Assembly: GCA_010015675.1 (NCBI GenBank)
Contig: ML976995.1
Location: 124,001-188,000, forward strand
Reading direction: 5' to 3'
DNA: 64,000 bases
Source of the DNA: Byssothecium circinans
Taxonomy: Eukaryota > Ascomycota > Dothideomycetes > Pleosporales > Massarinaceae
Both the position numbers and the translations under genes were made by a program. A model generated the notes under the pieces. The model did no database searches and had not been told where the DNA came from. It was given only the letters and a program-made list of their open reading frames with translations. Shown piece after piece: positions 35,532 through 45,400 of the stretch; the first letter of the stretch is position 1; each line of letters starts with the position of its first letter.

Positions 35532-36870
35532 ATGTTTTGGAACGCCGTCGTTGCTGGTGCGCTCTTAGGGCGGTCTGCCTCTGCGCAGAATATGTTGCGT
35601 TTTGGGTGCTCGCAGCTCACTATCGAGAGAGCTGATCCGCTCGTCAATCCCGGACAAGCTCCTTCGCCGCACGCCCATCAGATCATTGGAGGAGTGAGTT
35701 CATAATTCCCAGCGACCATAGCGGAAAGGGAGAAAAGCTAATAGTGAATAGAACTCTTTTAACCTTACGGTAATGTGTTCTGACTGCCTTCGTTGATGGC
35801 TGATACTGATCGCTTGGTTTGGTAGATGGAACCCGGCGTATTCGACCCACCGAAGACTTCCACATGCACCACTTGCACCTACAGTGAAGATTTCAGCAAC
35901 TACTGGTAGGTCTCAACTATCACGTATGTCCCCGTTTCAGAGAATTTAACGACTTGCTCAAGGACTGCGGCACTATACTTCAAATCTCCCGAGAACGGCA
36001 CCTACCAGCGCGTCCCCCAATTCGCCAACGTCGGCCTCCAACAAGACGGCGGCATGACAGCAAGTCCCCCATCTACCCCCCTCTCCCCATCCACCCCATC
36101 ACTAACCCCACCCCCACCACAGATCTACTACATGCCCTACTCAGCCGTCAACAATAAAATGACGGCCTTCAAGCCCGGCTTTCGCATGCTCGCCGGCGAC
36201 CCCATGACCAAGAAGAACAACCGCGTCTCCATCTGCCACCGCTGCCTCGGCAACGGCGAAGGCTTCGCGCCCTGCGACGCAAAAGACACGGGCGAGCTGC
36301 CCAACAAGTACTGTCCCAAGGGCATCCGCGCCACCATCATCTTCCCCAGCTGCTGGGACGGCAAGAACCTGGACTCGCCCGACCACAAGAGCCACGTTGC
36401 GTATTCGAATGCCGGCGGCTTGGGCACCCCGAGGTGTCCGGCCTCGCATCCCGTTAGCATCCCGCAGGTCATGTATGAGATTATGTGGGATACGGGACGG
36501 TATAAGAACGATGCTTGGTACGGGGCTGGGAAACAGCCGTTTGTTTATAGCTTCGGCGATGCGTGAGTTTGAACCTTTTCCTTGTTTCTCCCTATTCTTT
36601 TTTCCGTGGGTATGGTGCTGACGGGGATGGAATAGGCTGGGTTATGGTCAACATGGCGACTACCTCTTCGGCTGGAAAGACGACTCGCTCCAAAAGGCTA
36701 TGGATGCCTTGTCGACTGGCAAGTGCGCAAACGCGAACTGCAGTGTTCTCAAGATCCAATCCGCAAAGGACGCCATGGCTTGCAAGAAGGCACAGCAGGT
36801 CGTCGAAGATGTGGGTAAGGATGGCAAGTGGTTGAAGGAACTTCCAGGTGGTGTGCCCGTCATGACTTAG
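35532..36870 (+). CDS. Secreted DUF1996 (WSC-type associated) protein
   Basis: Six exons (35532-35693, 35752-35769, 35826-35905, 35963-36059, 36123-36562, 36636-36870) give 343 residues. A signal peptide covers about residues 1-19 (MFWNAVVAGALLGRSASA). The DUF1996 domain follows almost at once: LRFGCSQLTIERADPLVNPGQ, HAHQIIGGNSFN, CTTCTYSEDFSNYWTA, GGMTIYYMPY, SICHRCLGN, IIFPSCWDGKNL, and HVAYSN. The function of this fungal extracellular domain is unknown; it is often seen in cell-surface proteins. Exon 2 is a micro-exon of six codons. The intron after exon 4 starts with GC (GCAAGT) rather than GT and is 63 nt without an in-frame stop; splicing restores GGMT-IYYMPY. No C-terminal anchor was seen. 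Confidence 0.9.
36060..36122 (+). other. GC-AG intron in the DUF1996 gene
   Basis: Donor GCAAGT, ACTAAC branch and CAG acceptor; 63 nt. If kept, it would add 21 Ser/Pro/Thr-rich residues in frame. The conserved GGMT-IYY junction argues for splicing. Confidence 0.8.
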
Positions 36871-37762
36871 TATTCCCTTGTCAGCTGTGATGTGGAAGCT
36901 CCATGGTTTACGCAGGCGCTGATTGGGGTCAATCCACTCGCTTTGTGTTGTTATTTGGCTTCGGTGTAATTGGATTTTAGACCTTTGTCCGACCGTTTGA
37001 TCTTCTGATAGCCACCGCGGTGGTTGTATTCTTCACAATGAGATACCGTTGTTGTTTGGATCGTCAGATATTTAGGGGATCTCGACTTTCGACATTACGT
37101 CGTCTTGCTAGCGTACTGCAGTTAATAGTTCCATGTTGATACAGGCTTTCCTTCATGATTGCCGGGCCCCATATACTCAATCAAGTGGTATCTGACACAT
37201 TATTATTGGACGCCAGTACAGGGGGCTGCAACACTTCTGCCACCTCTTCGACACTTCGGCTACTCGCGCCTCGCACTACCTTGCTTCGCTTAGTAAGTTA
37301 TAGGCAGTAGGCGCCATATTAGGGTCTTTCTAAAGCGCTGCATCTCGCCTGGCTGCGACTCTAGCAGCATCTGGTGCCCACACTCCTCCCCTAACGTTCT
37401 GACCAGGCAGCCTCGTCCCGCCCGCCTCATCCGTCCCGAAAACGCTCCTACAGTCCATTCCTACGTTGTCAATCGCGCATACGAATATGAATCGTCACTC
37501 GCCACGACGGAAGGGCAGCAAGGAACAACTACCTTGGACTAAGGAAGCTCAGCGCCAGGAAAATGACATTTTATCGTCTTATCGGATAAATGCACAATAC
37601 CCCAACGTCAGATTTCCCCGCGTCCCCACACAGATATTCATAAGTAACCTATATACTTACGGAGACTAGACAGAGCTCAAGTATTTTTCGATCCGCTTCT
37701 GAAGTTCGTCTTTACCTGCAACAATTCAGGTTCCAGCAAATCCGAGGTCGCTGCACGCTAAG
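36871..37762. other. Intergenic between convergent genes, no gene recognised
   Basis: About 890 bp with only short open frames and no recognisable feature. Confidence 0.5.
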
Positions 37763-38257
37763 TCATTCCTTGTTGTCGTCCGCTGCAGGCGCGGCTTCGG
37801 CCTCCGGAGCCGCGCCAGTCCGCGCCAGCCTCATCTCGCGCCGCACCAGCTCCACCTCAACCCGCAGCATCTCGTCGCCAACAACGCCCTTCAGTCCGTT
37901 GTCGTCCACGTCAAAATAGAGCGCCCACTCGCCGGGACAGTACCGGACTGCCATGAACCCTTCCCAGCCTGTCAGCGTGACTCTGCGGTCCATCTTGGTC
38001 ACGTCCCACGGCCCGATGATGTGAGGCTCCGATGCCACGCGGTCGCCGTGCTTCACCTCGCAAGTGTCCTGGTCGACGTATATCCAGTTGAGCTGCGGCG
38101 GGTAGTCTGAGATGGTCGAGACCATGCCTTCGCCCTGCCGGCCCCAGTTCTGATCCGGGTACGGCAGGAAGTATCCCGCAAACGGATGGTCCCCGGTGCA
38201 CCCGTCTGGATATTCGTCCGAGGGCACCGCAACATACAACTGCGATATCGTCAACAT
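37763..38257 (-). CDS. Conserved fungal protein of unknown function
   Basis: Single-exon gene of 164 residues starting MLTISQLYVAVPSDEYPDG. The core blocks GCTGDHPFAGYFLPYPDQNW, GEGMVSTISDYPPQLNWIY, and the end region with WALYFDVDDNGLKG and a following VELVRREMRLAR look like a protein kept across Pezizomycotina and annotated only as hypothetical. No signal peptide, transmembrane helix or catalytic motif is seen. The tail is an Ala/Glu-rich disordered stretch. The start is the first ATG; the frame is open for two more codons upstream without another ATG. Function unknown. Confidence 0.75.
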   Translation of the reverse strand: MLTISQLYVAVPSDEYPDGCTGDHPFAGYFLPYPDQNWGRQGEGMVSTISDYPPQLNWIYVDQDTCEVKHGDRVASEPHIIGPWDVTKMDRRVTLTGWEGFMAVRYCPGEWALYFDVDDNGLKGVVGDEMLRVEVELVRREMRLARTGAAPEAEAAPAADDNKE

Positions 38258-39062
38258 GCGCAAGCCTCCGGGAATGGGCTAGTTTCTCGCCGAGGTTTCG
38301 TAGAAGGAAAACGCCGCACCTTATCGTTGCTCAGGACCACTGCGCATCCGTCGATTTCGCGCCCGCCGCTCGAGGTCCTCGAACACTTCACGGAAAGATT
38401 CGTCTTTAGACCCCGATGCTTCTCTCTGGCGCTCTGCCGTTGACCTTGGCGCACTGCTTCCGTGGTTCCTATGATCGCGGGGCAAGCAGCAATGGCAGTC
38501 AGAATACCCAGCACCATGATGCAAAGTCGACGACGAGAACTGGTTGTGTAGGAAATCCGTGACGGCTGACTTGAGGATAGTGTTGTAAAGAGGGTCAATC
38601 GTTGGTTTGCGGCGATTTGTCTGCCCTGGCGGGAACAGCAGAAACTATCGAGGCATGCGCACTTGTACGAAATCCGTCCCACTGCCTGGTATTCCACCCC
38701 TACGTCATTTATCGTGAAGAGAAGGGTCCATCTATTTACAGTAAACCTGCTTTTGCTCCAAAGCGCCCCGTGAAGGATGCAGCCTTCCTGCTTGGCCGTT
38801 CCCTGTACGCGAGTTTGGGTTTATGCGGGGTATGAAATCTGCGCATCTCTGCCGTTGCCAAATAAACTTGATTAATACCGCTTTCGAGATGCGATGCCGT
38901 CATTATGGAATGAGTCTCCAGCCCGCATGTTGAGCATAAAAGACAGGTCTTCGGCCGACTCATTCCATCCCTCTTCTTCAAACCATCAAACCATCCACTA
39001 TTCCACCCTTCACCAATACGCCAGTCCCACATAATATAAAGAGGTCAGACTCTGCCAAAGCC
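38258..39062. promoter_or_regulatory. Divergent spacer, no gene recognised
   Basis: About 800 bp between two divergent starts. Open frames on the minus strand within it lack recognisable content. Confidence 0.45.
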
Positions 39063-39521
39063 ATGTCTTCACAGTACGTCGCAGATGCCCACCGCTAAGT
39101 ACATTATCCCAGCTTTGCGCGAATATTTAGACTAACATTCCCCTCTAGAGCCCCCGTCACCGACTTCCCAATCAACGACACTACATCCGAAAGCTCCGGC
39201 AGCCCCGCCGCCGCCCGCAAGAAGCCCAGGAAGATCAGCCAGGAAGACCAGGGCGCCCTCCAAAAAGCGCCCCAACAACAACTAGCCCACCAAGATGACG
39301 AAGACGAAGACGGCTTCGGCGACGCCCCTGAGCCCCATGTGATGCCCCGGCGGGCTGGCGGCCGCCGCATGGTACCCGTTCACCAATCGCGCATCGCAGA
39401 CCGGCCGGCCAAGGTCGGCGAGAAGGACAGCAGTCTGAAGATCAAGATCGAGCTGGATCTGGAAGTCGAGGTAGAGATCTATGCAAGAGTCAAGGGTGAT
39501 GTGACGATTGGGCTGATGTAG
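39063..39521 (+). CDS. Small acidic conserved fungal protein
   Basis: Two exons (39063-39073 and 39149-39521) give 127 residues. The first exon is only 11 nt (MSSQ), with a GTACGT donor and TAG acceptor; the join gives QAPVTDFP. The middle is disordered and charged (PRKISQED, HQDDEDEDGFGD). The C-terminus has a conserved amphipathic strand-like block, SSLKIKIELDLEVEVEIYARVKGDVTIGLM. Similar endings occur in small Pezizomycotina proteins of unknown function, from memory. The final exon end is duplicated just downstream (see the repeat). Confidence 0.65.
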
Positions 39522-39577
39522 CCTAGGTCGAGATTTACGCGAGGGTGAAGGGCGATATAACGATTGGTTTATTGTAA
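39466..39577. repeat. 56-bp tandem duplication of a gene's last codons
   Basis: Unit 1 (39466-39521) encodes VEIYARVKGDVTIGLM and the stop. Unit 2 (39522-39577) encodes VEIYARVKGDITIGLL and a stop after mostly synonymous changes. The period of 56 is not a multiple of three, so copy 2 is out of frame with copy 1 and is separated from it by the first stop. Confidence 0.85.
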
Positions 39578-40854
39578 GATGTGAGTCTTGCCTTTGCATC
39601 TTGGGATGAAGTAGTAATATATCTTCTTTGCAGTACCGCCGAAGCCTAAAGAGTGAGACTACACGATCCCGCGAACGTTTGCGAGTTACCGAACCCCTCT
39701 ACCGTCTCCTACCGGCCCAAAAACATCGAACGCCGACTTGGAACCTTCTTTGAGGTGGGTTGGGCATGCGATAACTTGTGCTTCAAGCTTGACGTTCCGC
39801 GGGAAGCGGGGTCATTGTACCTATTGACTTTTGGAGGATAAATATGGCGTTGTTTGTTTCTTTGACAGGTATTACTATTGCCGGGCGTTGAAGAGATTCC
39901 GCGCAGTGGGAGGAATGTCTATAATTGTTCAAATGCAGGGGCAAAACACATCTTCTTGAAAATCCCGTTTTGTAACCTTTATCCTTTAACCAATGAATCG
40001 AATCATGGATAAGGTGAGCGTCTTTATAAGACCGCCCAGGCAGTTGTGAAATTCACCAACAACCTTGAGAAGCAACCTCAGTCCTGATGACCTAACATAA
40101 AACGGTCATGCCATTCCCGACGGCTAGCAAGTGATGAGCGAGAGAATAATGAAAGGAAGCAGGAGCGGCATAGTAAAGAAAATCCAGGAATCTAGAAGTG
40201 GATATATGCGATACGTTCGACTGCATTATGCCATTACAGATCATATTAACTAAACTTACTAGGTGGTTTTCAGAACTAATTTCGTCACGTGCTCGGTAAT
40301 ATCCTAGTTTTAGCCAATCAACGATAGACTGTCATAAGATGTACCGAGCACGTGACGGAATTAGTTCTGAAAACCACCCATTGTAAAAGCGTTTGGTTAA
40401 ACGAGGGAAAAGCTTAATAGTTAAAGGCCAAGCAAGGCCAGGCGAGATAAAAAGACGGTGGTTGACCTCATAGTAGCGTCATACCTTTGCAATACCTGTT
40501 TTTGGTATGTGGCGGCTTAGAAGCTTAGTCACTTACCGTGGCTCCTTCAAGCATCACATCATCACTTTGTCCGTTCTTCGCAATCCAATATACAGTACCT
40601 AACGCGGGTCTTGGGAAACATTTCGATACTAGGATGGACAGATGCTATAGCTCGTGCATGAGTTCTCTCTAACTGTGGATTAACGTACTGTGAAAATGAA
40701 ATGAGATAACGCCATGCTGGTATACGCATGGTTGATCCCAGGGATAAATCAGCTAGAGCTACGTTGAAGCGAATCGCTCCAAATCATAAATTATCGCGGA
40801 CATGCATGGACCCCAACGCCACCATCCCCCTCCTGCTCACGGAACTTCCTCAGG
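39578..40854. other. Intergenic with hairpin repeat, no gene recognised
   Basis: About 1.28 kb, AT-rich, containing the inverted repeat at 40262-40378. No coding sequence recognised. Confidence 0.5.
40262..40378. repeat. 37-bp inverted repeat hairpin with CACGTG (MITE-like)
   Basis: The left arm 40262-40298 begins GGTGGTTTTCAGAAC, and the right arm 40342-40378 is its reverse complement in 36 of 37 positions. The single difference would pair as G-U in RNA. The loop is 43 nt. Each arm carries the E-box CACGTG. Length and structure suit a miniature inverted-repeat element or a hairpin RNA locus. No clear target-site duplication is visible at the ends. Confidence 0.85.
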
Positions 40855-41343
40855 ATGAATCATCCTAAGGACCAGGGAGACTCTCAGGTAAATCTGTACT
40901 CACCGCGTTATCATAGCAAACTATACTCATTTCTCGGTAGTCTCTCACCGAGCGAGATAGTCGTCTGTCTCGCCTATACGGGAAACACCCCGCGAGAGGA
41001 AATCTGCTTCATCGCCAACTTGAGGTATACGCTCGCTACACTTAGCAGCGCATTACGACATCAGCCGACTCAAACCCAATCACAGGGACGTAAATACTTC
41101 GACTCGGGTGATTATGCTCTCTCGCAGGCGCGTACAGCATCCGATATTGGCCGTATCCGAACCGGCACGGAGCACCCTCTTCGCGAGAGCGTATCCCATC
41201 CTTCGTCTCCTGCCCCAAGTGGCAGCAATATTAAGGGCGTTTCTACCAAACCCGAAGAGGCGGTGGAGGACAGACATGAGTCTAAAGAAGCTAGTAATCT
41301 CCATCAGCAGATGAGTATGGACAAAGGCGAAAGCGCGCAGTAG
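40855..41343 (+). CDS. Endosulfine/Igo-family PP2A-B55 inhibitor, diverged
   Basis: Three exons (40855-40887, 40941-41024, 41086-41343) joined in phase 0 give 124 residues. Exon 2 has SRLSRLYGKHPARGNLLHRQLE and exon 3 starts GRKYFDSGDYALSQA, the endosulfine (ENSA/ARPP-19/Igo1) domain. FDSGDY is the invariant motif; its Ser is phosphorylated by Greatwall/Rim15 kinases, turning the protein into a PP2A-B55 inhibitor at quiescence or mitosis. The tail (TGTEHPLRESVSHPSSP) is also family-like. The unspliced frame stays open for 162 codons, but its middle is unlike the family, whereas splicing (GTAAAT...TAG, GTATAC...CAG) restores it. Compared with remembered fungal Igo1, the ALSKAGKASD segment is changed to ALSQARTASD, suggesting a second, faster-evolving copy. 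Confidence 0.8.
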   Translation: MNHPKDQGDSQVNLYSPRYHSKLYSFLGSLSPSEIVVCLAYTGNTPREEICFIANLRYTLATLSSALRHQPTQTQSQGRKYFDSGDYALSQARTASDIGRIRTGTEHPLRESVSHPSSPAPSGSNIKGVSTKPEEAVEDRHESKEASNLHQQMSMDKGESAQ

Positions 41344-42422
41344 TGAGAATCAGCGTGGTTCGAAATCCAAGCTGGATCCGGGGAATGAGCTCAATTAATA
41401 TCCTGGGGTCTGAATGGGATATTACTTGTGCTGGCGTAGCAGGAAAGCAGGTTGATATCAACGCATCATTCTAGTTTTGCTATCTGGAGCCAATGTGCAG
41501 TTGAACTGCTATGACGAAATAGTGTGATCTAACAATTTTTCGACGACGACAATAAGCACACTGTCCTAAGACATCGAGTGATTTTGTCGGCTAGCTCGTG
41601 GACCACGGAAGAAAGCATGAGCCGGCCCTAGGAGCTCTACCTTTCGATGGTAAGCTCCTTATCAAGCGTCACTCCAAGAAGTTTGATTATAAGGTAGAGG
41701 CTCGTAGAAGATTAATTATAAAGTACATTAGGGGATCCTAAGGAGTTTTCCTTTGTTACCATCCTCTCTATTTGCTATATCTTAGCTATTAGCTTACAGG
41801 CGTCTTATATCTATTATGGACTAGTCGCTACTTTAACTACACTTTCTATACTACTTATACTAAAAACTAATAGCTCTTAGTAAAAGTAGTGTTAAGCTTA
41901 GGAGCTCCGTTAAGCGTGGTAGTATGGGACGCGAGTATATGCGGGTTTAGCAAACTTAGCATGAACCAGGGAAAGAGCATCATACTGATCGCAGTGCTAG
42001 TAACAAAGACACCCGTTACCATATAATAGGGCTTGTAAACGACGAGAAAGAAAGAAGTGAACGCAAAAGTAAACGAAAATCCATGGAACCTTTAGCTGGG
42101 CATTGCACCTCCTCGAGGCTCCATCCCTGTCCCTGAAAGTAAATTTGACACTATCATACCACGCTGTACGAAACATACCCTTTCCCAGACTCCAAATCGA
42201 GAGTGTTGTCCGCGATCTTTCCCATGCCATGCCGCTGTCTGAAATGATGTACTGAACGCCGTTCCATGCAAATGGTAAAAACTCACAACCATGCCGCCTT
42301 ACCATTCGGCCATACGCCACTCGCTCGAACAGTTTCGCTAACAAGCCCTATCCGGGCATCGAACAGTCTCCTCAACCGTTATCACGAGACCTGCTCGTCG
42401 TTAGAATATATATTTCGGCGAC
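41344..42422. other. AT-rich stretch, possible decayed mobile element
   Basis: Between about 41580 and 41930 the sequence is dominated by TA-rich words (for example CTATATCTTAGCTATTAGC) with few CA or TG dinucleotides, as expected after repeat-induced point mutation. TAGGAGCTC occurs near both ends of this block (about 41629 and 41899). No open frame of an element survives. The rest of the stretch is the 3' flank of rad50, with no gene recognised. Confidence 0.4.
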
Positions 42423-45400
42423 TTATCCTACAAGTGAAGCCGCACGCGGCTGTAAATCTTTTCTTTTCTCATAAGGGTCAGTCAATAGGGGGAAAGTAAA
42501 TACCTCCGAGATGTTTTGGCGCTCAATGTACGACTGCTGATTGATATCGCGGCCGACACGCCAATAGACATCTGTATGTTCTGCACAATTCATCTCGCGG
42601 AGGAACTGCTCGTCGTGGGTGATGACGAGAAGTTGAAAGTTCTTCTGTTCCTTGCGGACGGAAATGATTTGGCTGAGCGATTCAGCGAGGCCCTTGATGT
42701 TCTGCTGGTCGAGATTCGTCGTGGGCTCGTCGAGAGCGATGAGGCCGCAGTTGGTGCCGAAACACTCGGCGAGCGCGAGGCGGATGATGATGGATGCGAG
42801 GACCTTCTGTCCGGCGCTACAGCGTCCGCGCATGTCCATGGGTGACCCGCTCTTGATCATGACGACACGGTAGTTGTAGGCACGATTGCCACGGCCTGAC
42901 TCGTTGTCGGAGCGGATTTGTACGGTGTCAACATCTGTGCCTTGGTAGGCGTTGCGCCAGAGCTCTGCAATTATTGCATTGATCTGCTTCATCTTGATGG
43001 TGTGGTACGCCATGATGGCTTGGTCAAGAGCTGCGCCGTAGTGGGCAAGGTCTTCGCACGCCGCCTTCTGAGTCTCGACTTCGATATGCGTCTTCCGGTA
43101 ATGCTCGGCGGCGTTCGCGTACAAATTCTTGTAGTCTTCTTCCATTGCCCTAAGCTGTTGTTTCTTCTCGTGAAGTGAGGTGCTAAGAGCGATCTTGTCG
43201 GCATTGAGCTTGTGAGCATGATCTTCCCAGGAGCGCCCCTCAGCAATCCACTGCCGTTGATCCTTCTCCGCATTCTTCGACTCAAGATCTGAGATCTCCT
43301 TGTCTAGAGTCTCGAGTGCTCGCCTCGCCCGCCTGTATCTGAGATTGTCGAACATGGACTGCTTAATCTGCTCGGTATTGCTGGCTTGTTGTTCGATCTT
43401 CTTGATATCGCGAGCAACTTCTCCCATTTCTTTTTCTATCCGCTGGGTCTCTGCCTGGAAATGGTCCATCTCCCGCTGAGCTTGAGCCAGCAACTGAGGC
43501 CCTCCTTTATCGATGAAAGCGTCGATATCCTGCTCAATATTGTTTAGCTGACGAACGCTGTCTGTCAATTTCGACGCTTCATCGCGGATCCGCTGAATAC
43601 GGTCATTACCACGCTGATTGACATCTTCGTACTTGGCGTTGGCTTGATCCACCTGCGGGACGAGAGCCTCCATTTCCTCGTCAGCTCTGCGCATTGATTC
43701 TCGCTCGCTGACGTTGAGGATCCTATACTCCTCGATCCGCTCAGCTAAATTCCGCTTCTCCTTCAAGCTGACTTGCGCAGCACTCAACTCAGCATTGATA
43801 TCGCGAGTTCGAAGTTCGAGAGAGTTGATATGCTTCCGCAACTGCTGCTGCTCCTTGGTGAGGTTCGCCAAAGTGATTTTAGTAGAACGGCTCCGCTCAG
43901 TAATCTTTTGCAGATCATCTCGTACGGCATTGATGCCACGAGAAAGTCCTCCAGCTTTCTGCTTCTTCTTGAGGTCGCTGATCTGAGTCTCTAGGTCCTT
44001 CACTTCGCTGTAGTATTTTACTATCGACTGTACGTTTGCGGATAGCGACTCAACCTCTTGCTTCACACTCTTCAGATCGTAGATGATACTGTCGTGATTT
44101 TCTAGTTGCCGGTTGACGTCGTCTCGCTCTTTGACCAGCTTCTCATGCTCGGCTTGCAGAGTTGGAAGCTCCGCAGACTGCGCGCGAATGGCCATTTCGT
44201 AACTAGGTTTGGCATTACGGACAGTCTCAAGCTCAGCGAAAAGCTCGTCTGTGTTCTCTGCGCCAGCATTCTTCATGGCTTTAGCGACAAGGCTCTCGAG
44301 ATTGGCGATGAAGCCAGCTTTGGTGAAGTGTTCAGCTTTGTCGTCTTTCAGGGTTCGCTTGCACAGTCGACATTGATTATGTTCCTGTGCCACCTGCAAA
44401 CAAGCCTTCATGTATTCCATCTGAGCTTCGATCTTGGCTTGGTCGGAAGACGAGAGCTCGTATTGCTCCTCTAGGTCACGCAGCGTCTCATCGTAGTCCG
44501 CGATATCGTCCTTCTGAATGGCATCCAGGACAGTCTTTTCGCACTTTTGAAACTCTTCGCGCTTCTTCTCCAGTTCAGATGCAATGCTGGAAAGCTTGAA
44601 GGTGATATTATCAAGCTTGCTCTGGGCAATGTCGCGTCGAGACTCGGCCTCTTTGACTTTTTCCGCCTTCTCAGCAACAGCCTGCTGAAATGCGTCTGCC
44701 AAAGTTGTAAAGTCCCAATCGGGATCGACAAGCTGCGAGATGCGAGCCGAATGCACGTTCTTCATGGTTTCGAGGCTCTGCTTCGACTTTTTGAGCTTAT
44801 CCTGGGCGTAATCGACCTGAGCCGTTTCGCTCGCGGACTCTGTAGCTTCGACGAGTTCGTTCTCTAGGCGCTCCTTCTGCTCATCGACTGTCTGCACGGT
44901 CTGTTCCGCTTCGCGTATGCGTGCTTCAAGCTCACCTTTATCCGCGGCCACGATGGCCTGCTCCAACTCCTGCTCGGTTTCCGACTTCTTTGATTGGAGA
45001 ATGGCTTCAGCTCCTTCGTCGGCCTTGATGTTGTTCAATTTGTGCTGCAGTTCGGAGATGCGCTTGTCGTTCGTCACAATCTGGGTTTTGGCCATGTTTT
45101 TGCGCGAGATCAGGGCCGACTTCTGCTCTCCGAGCTTGCTGAGTTCGGCCTGCGCGGCCTGGCGTTCGTTCTGAACGTCAGTCTGGGCGCGTTCGAGTGA
45201 CTTATTCTGCTCCCGTGACTGCCTTGACAACTCTTTCACAAACTCGGCGATTTGGGCATCCTGAACGTCATGCTCGTAGCCACGAATCCCATGACGGTTC
45301 GCGGTCTCCTTCACAAGATTCTCGCGTCTCCGCAAGTTGCGCGCATGTTGATCCTGTTCAGCTTCGTACTTGCCGACTGCCCCTTGCTTTACACCTAGAT

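Noticed and set aside
40855..41343. Unspliced 162-residue reading of the endosulfine locus
   Set aside because: Its middle part has no family similarity, while splicing restores the domain in another frame.
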